A stretch of DNA of 64,000 nt from Mycobacterium deserti (lineage in GTDB: Bacteria; Actinomycetota; Actinomycetes; Mycobacteriales; Mycobacteriaceae): the NCBI RefSeq assembly GCF_025345615.1, contig NZ_JAODWD010000001.1:1119304-1183303 (forward strand), given 5' to 3'. Shown in pieces: positions 6,922 through 15,287 of the stretch. The position numbers and the translations under genes are program-made. The notes beneath the pieces were generated by a model. The model saw only the letters and a program-made list of their open reading frames with translations. It ran no database searches and was not told where the DNA came from. Position 1 is the stretch's first letter, and each line of letters opens with the position of its first letter.

Positions 6922-8915
6922 CTGCCCGCCTTCACCATCAGGCCGGGCTCGACGTCGGTCTCCAGGATTCGCGCAATTCTCATTCGGTCGCCGTAGTCGA
7001 TTTCGTAGATCTGGTTAGCTGCCGCGTTGTTCACGTAGGCGCGTTCGCTGTCCACTTCGATCACCGGTGGTGGCCCTTCTGCCGGCAAGCCGTCCGAAAA
7101 GACCCTCACACTAGATGTTTCGGCACCCGACGTGGTGTCAACGGCGTGCAGTACACCGTCGCGGGTCAACACCAGCACCTCACCGTCGTCGCCTGTGCTG
7201 ACTGCGACGGCGCCGCGCGCCGGCACCGTGGACCATGTTCGTCGTCCGCTGTCCAGCACCCAGATGTCGTCACCGGCAAGCGCCGCCAGCACGTCGTGCC
7301 GGGCGCGGTTCTGCAGCGGGCCGAGCGCCACCGCGGGTCCGCCGGCGGGGAACGGAACCGGGGTGACAGTAGGCTCTTGACCACTCACCGCGACGCGCAG
7401 CGCGCCGTTCGCACATCCGAATATCACGGAGCGGCTCAACACGATCGGTGCCGTGGCCCTCGGGCAATTTCCCGGCAAGGGCCGCACCCCACCGGCATCG
7501 TCGACCAATTCCAACTTGCCGGTTTCAGTGACTATGAGAACGCCGTCTCGACGCGGGGCCGCCTGCGCGGCGTCGCGGCGGGCACCGAGATCAGCGGTGG
7601 CGGGATCGGTTTCGTGCTCTGCCAACCGGTCCCGGTTGAGCAGCCGCACCCCGCCTTCGCCCGTCCGTACCACCGCGACCTTTTGGTCGGCGGTGACGGT
7701 CGCGGCTGCCACGCCCACAGTTCCGGCGAGGGCCGGATCCGTCACGTAGTAATGGTTGTGGTCGCCATGATCGAACGTCCACGACCCGGCATCGACGATC
7801 GTCAGCTCGTCATGCCCGTGCAGATAACCGAATCTGCCGTCACCGCTGAGCTTTTCCACCGATCCGAACCGGCCGACGGTGGTCTCCGCCTCATCGAGGA
7901 CGTCGAAGACGGAAGTATCACCCGTAGCCGGGTTGACCAGCACCAATCTGGTCACCGGCTCCGCCGACTCCTGAGCTCCGGCTGGCGGCGCCTCGTGGTC
8001 ATCGACAGCAGGCGCCGTGGTCGCCGCCGTCTCCTCGCCGCCGCCGCCACAACCGGCGACGAATACCGCCGCCATGAGCAGTGCGCCGGCTTTGGCGACA
8101 TGGCGACGTAACGCCGCAGCGCCAAACGAGATGAAGAAGATCCCCACCGCGGTGGCGGCGATCGTCGCCCCCCCGGCGGTTCCGGCGTACCAAGAGACGA
8201 CCAACCCGAGGCCTACCGCCGCGACGCCGATCACCGCGGCGACGGCCATGATTCGCGGGATCGCGTTAGCCCAGATAGCGGCCGCCGCCGGCGGCGCTAT
8301 CAAGAGGCCGAACACCAGTAGCGTCCCGACGACGCGGAACGACGCGACGATCGCCACCGCAACGAGCACGGTCAGCACCGCCGCGGCCAACGTCGGACGC
8401 AGCCCCAAGGTGGTGGCCTTACGGGTGTCGAAGGTGGCCGCGACAAAGGCCCGCCGCCCGACAATCGCGACTGCCGTGGTCAGCAGCAACGCCACCGTGA
8501 GGAAGGCGATGTCACTCGTTCGAACTGCGAGCACGTCACCGAAGAGGAACCCGGTCAGGTCGACCGCGTAGCTCTGCGAGTGCGAAACGATGATCACACC
8601 GGTAGCGAGCATGCCGACCAACAGCAGGCCGATGCTGGTATCAGCGGACAGCCGGGATGCCCCGCTGACGGTGGAGACGCCGTACGCCATCGCGAGGGCG
8701 GCGATCATCGCGCCGACGAAGATGTTGCCCCCGAGCAGAGATGCCACTGCGACGCCGGGCAGCACCCCGTGAGACATTGCATCGCCGAGGAACGCCGAGC
8801 CGCGCAGAACCACCCAGGTGCCGACGATCGCGCACAGGAACGCCACGATCGCACCGGCGATCAACGCTCGCTGCACGACGTCAGAGTGGAACGGGTCCAA
8901 CAGCCAGCGGAGCAC
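6918..8915 (-). CDS. aztB: Zinc ABC permease AztB fused to an AztD-like propeller domain
   Basis: The protein is about 665 residues, more than twice a normal permease. Residues about 1-272 are an ABC-3 permease with eight or more membrane segments (LGDAMSHGVLPGVAVA, LVFGLLIAPPAAAAIW). A hydrophobic stretch then ends in a lipobox-like VAGC at about 286-289, followed by about 375 residues of propeller-like sequence (RLVLVNPATG, DHGDHNHYYVTDP, RRDGVLIVTETG, NQIYEIDYGD) resembling the separate AztD protein. The frame is continuous with no stop between the parts. The first possible start (TTG at 8951) lies inside the Zur-type site, so the GTG at 8915 is preferred. It is the first gene of the aztB-aztC-aztD operon. 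Confidence 0.86.
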   Translation of the reverse strand: MLRWLLDPFHSDVVQRALIAGAIVAFLCAIVGTWVVLRGSAFLGDAMSHGVLPGVAVASLLGGNIFVGAMIAALAMAYGVSTVSGASRLSADTSIGLLLVGMLATGVIIVSHSQSYAVDLTGFLFGDVLAVRTSDIAFLTVALLLTTAVAIVGRRAFVAATFDTRKATTLGLRPTLAAAVLTVLVAVAIVASFRVVGTLLVFGLLIAPPAAAAIWANAIPRIMAVAAVIGVAAVGLGLVVSWYAGTAGGATIAATAVGIFFISFGAAALRRHVAKAGALLMAAVFVAGCGGGGEETAATTAPAVDDHEAPPAGAQESAEPVTRLVLVNPATGDTSVFDVLDEAETTVGRFGSVEKLSGDGRFGYLHGHDELTIVDAGSWTFDHGDHNHYYVTDPALAGTVGVAAATVTADQKVAVVRTGEGGVRLLNRDRLAEHETDPATADLGARRDAAQAAPRRDGVLIVTETGKLELVDDAGGVRPLPGNCPRATAPIVLSRSVIFGCANGALRVAVSGQEPTVTPVPFPAGGPAVALGPLQNRARHDVLAALAGDDIWVLDSGRRTWSTVPARGAVAVSTGDDGEVLVLTRDGVLHAVDTTSGAETSSVRVFSDGLPAEGPPPVIEVDSERAYVNNAAANQIYEIDYGDRMRIARILETDVEPGLMVKAGR

Positions 8916-8925
8916 CCGTAAACTC

Positions 8926-8953
8926 TTATCATTAACGATAATCATTTTCAATT
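8926..8953. promoter_or_regulatory. Candidate Zur box 3 (aztB/aztA divergent promoter)
   Basis: The minus strand contains TTGAAAATGATTATCGTTAA, and the adjoining plus-strand TTATCATTAACGATAA is itself an inverted repeat. Two overlapping operators may therefore exist in the 51-base gap between the divergent starts of aztB and aztA. The match to the 17029 site and the zinc-transport genes on both sides support a Zur operator controlling both directions. Confidence 0.75.
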
Positions 8954-8966
8954 GACAGGGTGTCCG

Positions 8967-9659
8967 ATGGCTGACGGCATACGGCTTGAACGAGTGAGCT
9001 TCGGCTACAACGGGACCCAGGTCTTCGACGAGTTGACGTTGCAGGTCCCGGGAAGCATGGGGACAGCTGTCATCGGCGCGAACGGGTCAGGCAAGTCGAC
9101 TCTGCTCGGGTTGATCGCCGGCACACTCCGGCCCCAGTCGGGGTCGATTGACGTGCGCAATCCAGAGGGGATCGCACTGGCGGTCCAGCACAACCAGGTC
9201 AGCGAGACGTTCCCCATCACGGTCGCCGAGGCCGTCGCGATGGGTAGGTGGCGCAGCCTGGGCCTATGGAGGCGGGCGTCGAATGCAGACCGTGCCATCG
9301 TCGACTACTGGATCGCCGCTTTCGATCTCGACGATCTTCGCCGACGGCGGCTCGGGAGCCTGTCCGGTGGGCAACGGCAACGCACTCTCCTGGCACAGAC
9401 CTTCGCCCAGGAGTCACCGATCGTGTTGCTCGACGAGCCGACGGTCGGTCTCGACGCAGAGTCGAGAGAACGCCTACGGTTTCACGTCGATCGACTCGCC
9501 AGGGCAGGCACGACCGTGGTGGCTGCGACCCATGATGTCGAACTGGCGGGGCGCTTCGACCTGTGTGTGTTGCTCGGCGGCGGGCGTGTGCTGGCTACCG
9601 GGACACCGTCCGACGTACTTACCGAATCGAACCTGGCCGCGGCACTGACCCTAGGCTGA
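8967..9659 (+). CDS. aztA: Zinc ABC transporter ATP-binding protein (AztA type)
   Basis: This 230-residue ABC ATPase has Walker A GANGSGKSTLL, signature LSGGQRQRTLLAQTF, Walker B IVLLDEPTVGLD and switch His in ATHDVEL. The ATG at 8967 is chosen because it follows a good ribosome-binding site (cagggtg); an in-frame TTG at 8952 lies in the operator. It is divergent from aztB and supplies the ATPase for that importer, so the four Azt components are split over two strands under one shared control region. bluB begins 5 bases after its stop. Confidence 0.88.
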   Translation: MADGIRLERVSFGYNGTQVFDELTLQVPGSMGTAVIGANGSGKSTLLGLIAGTLRPQSGSIDVRNPEGIALAVQHNQVSETFPITVAEAVAMGRWRSLGLWRRASNADRAIVDYWIAAFDLDDLRRRRLGSLSGGQRQRTLLAQTFAQESPIVLLDEPTVGLDAESRERLRFHVDRLARAGTTVVAATHDVELAGRFDLCVLLGGGRVLATGTPSDVLTESNLAAALTLG

Positions 9660-9664
9660 CGGAA

Positions 9665-10324
9665 ATGAGCGAGCATACGTTCAGTCCGGCAGAGCGACGA
9701 GCGATCTATCGGGTCATCGCCGAACGCCGGGATATGCGGCGCTTCGTCCGTGGCGCAGCCGTTCCAGAGGACGTGCTGGTCCGCCTGCTCCAAGCGGCGC
9801 ACGCTGCGCCGAGCGTGGGGCTGATGCAGCCGTGGAGATTCATCCGGATCACAGATCAGGAGTTGCGGCGCAGCATTCATGCTTTGGTCGACGAGGAACG
9901 AGCGCTCACGGCCAGCGCGCTGGGCGCACGCGCCGAAGAGTTCCTGGCGTTGAAAGTCGAGGGGATTCTCGAATGCGCCGAACTGTTCGTTGTCGCACTC
10001 GGCGACGGTAGGCAGGCGCACGTCTTCGGTCGACGCACGCTGCCGCAGATGGACCTCGCGTCCGTGTCGTGCGCGATCCAGAACATGTGGTTGGCGTCGC
10101 GTGCGGAAGGACTCGGAATGGGATGGGTGTCGTTGTTCGATCCAAGCCGGCTCGGCGACCTGCTCGGTCTACCCGACGACGCCGACGCGGTCGCGATCCT
10201 GTGTCTAGGACCGGTACCGGAATTCCCCGACCGCCCCCAGCTGGAGATTGACGAATGGACCGTCGCGAGGCCGCTCGACCAATTCATCGCCGAGAACAGA
10301 TGGACGGCTTCGGAACCGGCCTAG
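9665..10324 (+). CDS. bluB: 5,6-dimethylbenzimidazole synthase (BluB)
   Basis: The 219-residue flavin-destructase-type nitroreductase-fold protein has the BluB features RRDMRRF near the N terminus, PSVGLMQPWRFI, and MDLASVSCAIQNMWLASRAEGLGMGWVS. The enzyme converts reduced FMN with oxygen into dimethylbenzimidazole, the lower ligand of vitamin B12. It lies 5 bases after aztA and 9 bases before pxpA, so it is probably transcribed from the aztA promoter. M. tuberculosis Rv0306 is the counterpart I recall, located elsewhere in that genome. Confidence 0.88.
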   Translation: MSEHTFSPAERRAIYRVIAERRDMRRFVRGAAVPEDVLVRLLQAAHAAPSVGLMQPWRFIRITDQELRRSIHALVDEERALTASALGARAEEFLALKVEGILECAELFVVALGDGRQAHVFGRRTLPQMDLASVSCAIQNMWLASRAEGLGMGWVSLFDPSRLGDLLGLPDDADAVAILCLGPVPEFPDRPQLEIDEWTVARPLDQFIAENRWTASEPA

Positions 10325-10333
10325 GCTGGAGTC

Positions 10334-11092
10334 ATGCCTGCTGTTGATCTCAATGCCGACCTCGGCGAGAGCTTCGGGGTGTGGCGGTTAGGCGACGACG
10401 ACGCCATGCTCGACGTCGTCACCAGCGCCAACGTGGCCTGCGGGTTCCATGCAGGCGACGCGGCAACCCTGGCCCGGACGTGCCGCGCGGCGGCCGGACG
10501 CGACGTTCGCATCGGCGCCCAGGTGAGCTACCGCGATCTCGCCGGTTTCGGCCGCCGCTTCATCGATTCCACACCCGAGGATCTGACCGCCGACGTCATC
10601 TACCAGATCGGCGCGCTGCAAGCACTCGCACACGCAGCGGGCTCGACCGTCAGCTACGTCAAACCCCATGGCGCGCTGTACAACACGGTCGTCACCCATA
10701 GTGAGCAGGCACGCGCTGTTGCCGAGGCGGTGCGTGCCGTCGACTCAGATCTGCCGGTACTCGGGCTCGCCGGGTCGGCGTTCTTCCGAGAGGCCGAGGA
10801 GCTCGGTTTGCGCACCGTGCCTGAGGCGTTCGCCGACCGGTCTTACCGTCCGGATGGGCAATTGGTATCGCGCCGTGAACGCAATGCGGTGCTTCATGAC
10901 ACTGCACAGATCGCCGAACGCGTGTCATCGATGGTCGGTTCCGGCCGGGTCGACGCCGTCGACGGGTCCACGATCCCGATCACCGTCGAATCGATCTGCG
11001 TACACGGGGATTCACCGGGGGCGGTGCAGATCGCGACCGCGGTACGCGAACGGCTGCTAGCCGACGGCGCCGAGATCAGGCCGTTCGTCTGA
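10334..11092 (+). CDS. pxpA: 5-oxoprolinase subunit PxpA (LamB/YcsF family)
   Basis: The 252-residue protein opens with the family hallmark DLNADLGESFG and contains NVACGFHAGD, YVKPHGALYN and the C-terminal ICVHGDSPGAV. PxpA works with PxpB and PxpC to hydrolyse 5-oxoproline to glutamate using ATP. Neither partner gene is adjacent here, so they must lie elsewhere or the protein acts alone. It is the third gene after aztA, with 9 bases to bluB. Its last 36 bases overlap the 3' end of convergent ctpC. Confidence 0.9.
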   Translation: MPAVDLNADLGESFGVWRLGDDDAMLDVVTSANVACGFHAGDAATLARTCRAAAGRDVRIGAQVSYRDLAGFGRRFIDSTPEDLTADVIYQIGALQALAHAAGSTVSYVKPHGALYNTVVTHSEQARAVAEAVRAVDSDLPVLGLAGSAFFREAEELGLRTVPEAFADRSYRPDGQLVSRRERNAVLHDTAQIAERVSSMVGSGRVDAVDGSTIPITVESICVHGDSPGAVQIATAVRERLLADGAEIRPFV

Positions 11093-13252
11093 TCGCTCGG
11101 AATCGTCGCTGCGGTCCACCAATTGATAACGGATCAGTCGTGAGCTGTTCGTCACGACCGCGACCGATGAAGCATTGTGCAGGATCGCCGCGAGCACCGG
11201 GGACAGACCGCCGCCGGCGCCCAGCAGAAGACCGAATGTGTTGACCGCGATGGACATACCGTAGTTCTGCCGGATGACTTCGACGGCGCGGCCACCGAGC
11301 ATCCGAACGTCGAGCAGCCGCCGTAGGTCGTCACTTGCCAGGGCGACGTCTGCCGTTTCAACGGCCACGTCCGTGCCACCGAGTCCCATGGCGATACCGA
11401 TATCGGCCGCGGCGAGCGCCGGCGCGTCATTGACACCGTCTCCCACGACGGCGACGACGTAGCCCTCGTCGCGTAGCGCGTGCACCACCTCGAGTTTGTC
11501 CTCGGGAAGCGTCTCGGCCCGCCACTCATCGATACCGAGTTCATCGGCTACGGCTCGGGCCGTGGCCGGGTGGTCACCTGTCAACATCACGATCCGCCGA
11601 ATTCCGTTCGCGCGCAGATCTGCCAACACCGACTTGGCTTCCGGCCGCAGCTCGTCGCGCAGGCTGATCAGACCGACCAGCGCGCCGTCGACGGCCAGCA
11701 GCAACGGAGTCTCGGCCTGTCGCTGCAGTCTGGTCACCCAGTCCACCGCCTTGGCTGTCACCTCGACGTCCTCGCGCGCCAGCAGTGACGGGCTACCCAG
11801 GAGCAGCGTTCGGCCGTCGGCGATGGTCCGCATGCCCAGACCGACGAGAACCTCACACTCTTCGTGCGGCGGAATCGCGATGTGCCGCTCCTCGGTCGAA
11901 CGAATCACTGCTTCGGCCAGCGGGTGCCGGGAGTGAATCTCAGAACTGGCCGCATACGCCAGAACCTGTTCTGGCTCCCAATCATCGTGCAAGGCAACAA
12001 TATTGGTGACAACCGGCTTGCCGAGGGTGAGAGTGCCCGTCTTGTCGAACACCACTGCATCGACTCGGCCCGCCTCCTCGAGGTGAGCTCCGCCCTTGAT
12101 CAGAATGCCCCGGCGGGCGCCGTTGCCGATGGCGGCGCTGATCGCGGTGGGGGTAGCGAGGCCGACCGCGCACGGGCAGGCGACAAGAAGCATCGTCATC
12201 GCGCGGCGCACATCGCCGGTGAGTACCAGCGTCACAGCGGACATCAAAAACGAAGCGGGCACGAAGCGTCTTGAGAAGTTCTCTCCGACGGTCTGGATAG
12301 GCGCCCGGTGCTGCTGGGCCTCCTCGACGCGGGTGACAATCCGGCCGATAGTGGTCTCCCGGCCAACGGCTCTGGCGTGTACGACGAGGCGTCCACGTAG
12401 GACAACAGAACCGGCGTGCACCCGCGCGCCGGACGTCACGCTGACAGGCAGTGTCTCACCGGTGATAGCCGACTGATCGACGATGGCTTCGCCGTCCACC
12501 ACTTCCCCGTCGACCAGGACGGCCACCTGCTCGTGCACCACCACGTGGTCGCCGATCTGCACCGAGTCGGCCGCCACCTGGACCTCCGTGCCGTCTGCGA
12601 GCCGAACCCACGCGGTGTCCTGATTACCCTGCAGGAGGTTCGCGATCGCCCGCCGGGTGCGACGTAGTGTCAGGTCTTGAAGGTACTCGCCGATGTTGAG
12701 CAACCAGAGCACCGTCAGCGCTACCACGTTCTCCCGCAGTACCAGGCTCGCGATGGTGGCCGCCGAAACCAAGAGATCGGTGCCGGCCGACTTTCCGCCG
12801 CGCAGCGATCGTAATGCGCCGCGAAGGAACGGATAACCGGTGATGATCGTCGCCCCGGTCGCGAATGTCCTGCTGGTCGGCCCAAGCAGCGGTGGCCTCC
12901 CGAGGCCGTAACGTCGAATCCCGAGCAGTGTGAGCGCGATCCCGCCGATCGTCATCCGGAGCACATCCGCGTTACGAATGTCGGCCGACCGCGGCGTGCG
13001 GGCCGGAACCAGGGCCGCCGGCACCTCACGCGCCGCGGTGATCGCCTCCAGGACAGCCACGGACTCACATCGGCGCGGCGAGTACCACACCACGACCGAT
13101 CCGGTTCGAGGGAAGGCGTGCACGGCGCGCACGCCCGCGACCTTGTCGACTGACTCCTCGACGGCGACGGCTGTCCGCGAGTCGGACCGCAGCCAGGGCA
13201 CAATGACTCGCATCCGTCCCGCAGCGTCGGAGACGACGGTCAACGGCTCCAA
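11057..13252 (-). CDS. ctpC: Heavy-metal-exporting P1B-type ATPase CtpC (Mn/Zn)
   Basis: The 731-residue pump has a degenerate N-terminal metal-binding-like domain without CxxC, an actuator motif GETLPVS, the transmembrane metal motif ACPCAVGLATP, the phosphorylation site DKTGTLT, HP in IHSRHPLAEAV and the hinge GDGVNDAPAL. CtpC of M. tuberculosis exports manganese/zinc and protects against metal poisoning, and works with the small partner PacL1. That partner gene is directly upstream with a 4-base gap. Finding an exporter among importers suggests the island covers both zinc lack and excess. Its 3' end overlaps pxpA. Confidence 0.92.
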   Translation of the reverse strand: MEPLTVVSDAAGRMRVIVPWLRSDSRTAVAVEESVDKVAGVRAVHAFPRTGSVVVWYSPRRCESVAVLEAITAAREVPAALVPARTPRSADIRNADVLRMTIGGIALTLLGIRRYGLGRPPLLGPTSRTFATGATIITGYPFLRGALRSLRGGKSAGTDLLVSAATIASLVLRENVVALTVLWLLNIGEYLQDLTLRRTRRAIANLLQGNQDTAWVRLADGTEVQVAADSVQIGDHVVVHEQVAVLVDGEVVDGEAIVDQSAITGETLPVSVTSGARVHAGSVVLRGRLVVHARAVGRETTIGRIVTRVEEAQQHRAPIQTVGENFSRRFVPASFLMSAVTLVLTGDVRRAMTMLLVACPCAVGLATPTAISAAIGNGARRGILIKGGAHLEEAGRVDAVVFDKTGTLTLGKPVVTNIVALHDDWEPEQVLAYAASSEIHSRHPLAEAVIRSTEERHIAIPPHEECEVLVGLGMRTIADGRTLLLGSPSLLAREDVEVTAKAVDWVTRLQRQAETPLLLAVDGALVGLISLRDELRPEAKSVLADLRANGIRRIVMLTGDHPATARAVADELGIDEWRAETLPEDKLEVVHALRDEGYVVAVVGDGVNDAPALAAADIGIAMGLGGTDVAVETADVALASDDLRRLLDVRMLGGRAVEVIRQNYGMSIAVNTFGLLLGAGGGLSPVLAAILHNASSVAVVTNSSRLIRYQLVDRSDDSERSDERPDLGAVG

Positions 13253-13256
13253 GAGG

Positions 13257-13541
13257 TCAGTGCTCGTGAGCGTGATCAGATTCGCCGACGGCCGGTGGCG
13301 GCACCTCTTCGCCCATACGCTCGCGCGCCTCGGCCATCACGTCCGCGATGTTCAACCGGGCGGTCTCAGCGGTCTCCTCCGCCTTACGGGTGCCGCGCAA
13401 CGTCCATTCGGCCGCCGTCACGCTCACCTCGCGGACCGGCACCTTCGCAAGACCCTTGCGAAGTAAGTCGTAAGCGGCGACTCCGACCGCGCCGGTGACC
13501 ACCGTTGTCGCTGCCTTTGCCACGAGCGCTTGTATCGCCAT
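13257..13541 (-). CDS. pacL1: PacL1-type P-ATPase chaperone (DUF1490)
   Basis: The 94-residue protein has one N-terminal membrane helix (residues about 7-25, ending in AAYDLLRKGL), an amphipathic Ala/Arg/Glu-rich middle typical of DUF1490, and a short acidic/His C-terminal tail SDHAHEH. In M. tuberculosis PacL1 (Rv3269) scaffolds and stabilises CtpC and binds zinc through such a tail. The gene directly precedes ctpC, as there. It is divergent from the YraQ-type permease with only 40 bases between starts. Confidence 0.88.
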   Translation of the reverse strand: MAIQALVAKAATTVVTGAVGVAAYDLLRKGLAKVPVREVSVTAAEWTLRGTRKAEETAETARLNIADVMAEARERMGEEVPPPAVGESDHAHEH

Positions 13542-13581
13542 GGGTTCACCTTATCGCGGATGATGCTGGCAAGATGGCCGC

Positions 13582-14571
13582 GTGACCACCAGTCTGCTGG
13601 ACCTGCGCCGGCGGATCGGTTCCATGCAGATTCTGGTGCTGGGCATCGTGGCGCTGGCGGTGTTCGGTGGGGCGCTGCGCGGTTTCGTCGTCGGCACACC
13701 GGATCTCGCCACCGCAGCCACAGTGTTCTGTGGGATCTTCGTACAGGCCATCCCGTTCCTGGCGCTGGGCGTGGTGATCAGCGGACTGGTTGCCGCGTTC
13801 GTCTCACCGGACCGGCTGGCGCGGTGGTTGCCCCGCCGGCCCGCCGCGGCGATCCTCACCGCGGGTGTCGGCGGCGCAGCGTTGCCCGGATGCGAGTGCG
13901 GCTCGGTTCCCGTGGCGCGTCGGCTGTTCGGCGAGGGAGCGGTCGGGGCCGCCGCGCTGACGTTCATGTTGGCGGCGCCGGCCATCAACCCCGTGGTGCT
14001 GGTGGCCACCGCTGTCGCGTTCCCCGGCCAGCCGCAAATGGTGGCCGCCCGGTGCATTGCGTCGCTGCTGACGGCCTTGGCCATGGGTGCGTTGTGGTCG
14101 CGGTTCGGCCGCGGCGAGTGGATCACCCGCCGGTTACCGGCAATCCGCCAGGGCGAGGGATCGAGGTGGGCAGTCTTCACCGAGGCGGCCCGCCACGACT
14201 TCCTGCAGGCTGCCTCGTTTCTCGTGATAGGGGCGGCAGCGGCGGCGGTTCTGCAAGTCGTCGTTCCGCCGTGGCTCTTCGAGCATCTTGCCGGCCAGTT
14301 GATCCTCGGCATCCTGACGATGGCGTTGCTGGCCGTGGTGCTGTCGTTGTGTTCGGAGGCCGACGCGTTCGTGGCTGCCAGCCTGACGATGCTTCCCTTG
14401 CTGCCGCGGCTGGTCTTTCTCGTCGTGGGCCCGGCGGTTGACCTCAAATTGTTCGCGATGCAGACCGGGATGTTCGGCCGGGCATTCGCAGTGCGATTCG
14501 CCCCCGCGACACTTGTTGTCGCGACACTGGCCGCCACGGGCGTCGGGCTGTTGATGTTGGGCGCGCAATGA
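13582..14571 (+). CDS. YraQ/UPF0718-family permease (DUF318)
   Basis: The 329-residue membrane protein has eight or so helices in two halves, each with the characteristic small-residue/Cys-rich loop (LPGCECGSVPVARRL and LSLCSEADAFVAAS). This places it in the YraQ/UPF0718 permease family (B. subtilis YcgR type), whose substrate is not firmly established. It overlaps the following TIGR03943 gene by 4 bases (ATGA), the standard two-gene arrangement. Its location beside pacL1-ctpC and the C- ribosomal operon suggests a metal-related role, which is inference only. Confidence 0.85.
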   Translation: MTTSLLDLRRRIGSMQILVLGIVALAVFGGALRGFVVGTPDLATAATVFCGIFVQAIPFLALGVVISGLVAAFVSPDRLARWLPRRPAAAILTAGVGGAALPGCECGSVPVARRLFGEGAVGAAALTFMLAAPAINPVVLVATAVAFPGQPQMVAARCIASLLTALAMGALWSRFGRGEWITRRLPAIRQGEGSRWAVFTEAARHDFLQAASFLVIGAAAAAVLQVVVPPWLFEHLAGQLILGILTMALLAVVLSLCSEADAFVAASLTMLPLLPRLVFLVVGPAVDLKLFAMQTGMFGRAFAVRFAPATLVVATLAATGVGLLMLGAQ

Positions 14572-15284
14572 GTCGGGAAACGGAGAACGCCGTCCTGTTG
14601 CTGATCGGCGTCAGTATCGCGTTGATCACGGTGACCGGCACGTACACCCGATACGTCAAACCGTCACTGCTGCCGTGGCTGGTTGCGTCGGCGGCATTGC
14701 TCATCGTGCTCGCGCTGATCTCGATCGTGCGCGACGTCAGGAGCCGGCAGGCCGACGACGAACACGATCACGGCCACACTCACCGGCCCGGCATCGTGTG
14801 GCTGCTTGTCGTGCCGATTGCGTTGCTTGGCATCGTCATTCCGCCTGCCATCTCACCGCAGGCCGCGGCGCCGTCAGTCACCGAGGTGTCCACCGAGGTG
14901 CTGCGGCGGCCCTTCCCACCACTGCCCGACGAGCGTGCGCCGGTGCTGTCGTTGCCCGAGGTATTGGTGCGCGTTGCGCAGGATTCGGCCAACACCCTCG
15001 ACGGTAGGCTGCTCACCGTCAGCGGCTTCACCCTCAAGGTGGACGGGCGCACCGACCTGGCGCGGGTGGTGATCTTCTGTTGCGCGGCCGACGCTCGGCT
15101 TGCCCAGATCCGATTGAGCGGGCCTGCCGCACAACAGATTGCGGCGTATCCCGAGGACACCTGGCTCAGGGTAGAGGGGAGAATCCCGCCGGGACAGAGT
15201 GATTCGAGCCGACGATCGATTCCGACGATGGAAGTCCTCAGCCAGGCACGCATCGATCCGCCCGCTAACCCGTATGCGTACTGA
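14568..15284 (+). CDS. TIGR03943-family permease partner protein (YcgQ-like)
   Basis: The 238-residue protein has two N-terminal membrane helices (residues about 8-25 and 34-52), a His/Asp-rich linker DEHDHGHTH (about 63-72), a third helix (about 76-95) and a C-terminal soluble domain with FCCAADARLAQIRL and the OB-like TWLRVEGRI. It matches the TIGR03943/YcgQ family that pairs with YraQ-type permeases. The pair resembles a two-part membrane complex; the His-rich loop faces one side between helices 2 and 3 and could bind zinc. It ends 3 bases before the convergent FhuF-like gene. Confidence 0.83.
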   Translation: MSRETENAVLLLIGVSIALITVTGTYTRYVKPSLLPWLVASAALLIVLALISIVRDVRSRQADDEHDHGHTHRPGIVWLLVVPIALLGIVIPPAISPQAAAPSVTEVSTEVLRRPFPPLPDERAPVLSLPEVLVRVAQDSANTLDGRLLTVSGFTLKVDGRTDLARVVIFCCAADARLAQIRLSGPAAQQIAAYPEDTWLRVEGRIPPGQSDSSRRSIPTMEVLSQARIDPPANPYAY

Positions 15285-15287
15285 CCT

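Noticed and set aside
6867..8111. A 414-codon plus-strand frame opposite aztB/aztC
   Set aside because: It is antisense to the fused permease gene and has the Arg/His/Gln-rich composition of a shadow frame.
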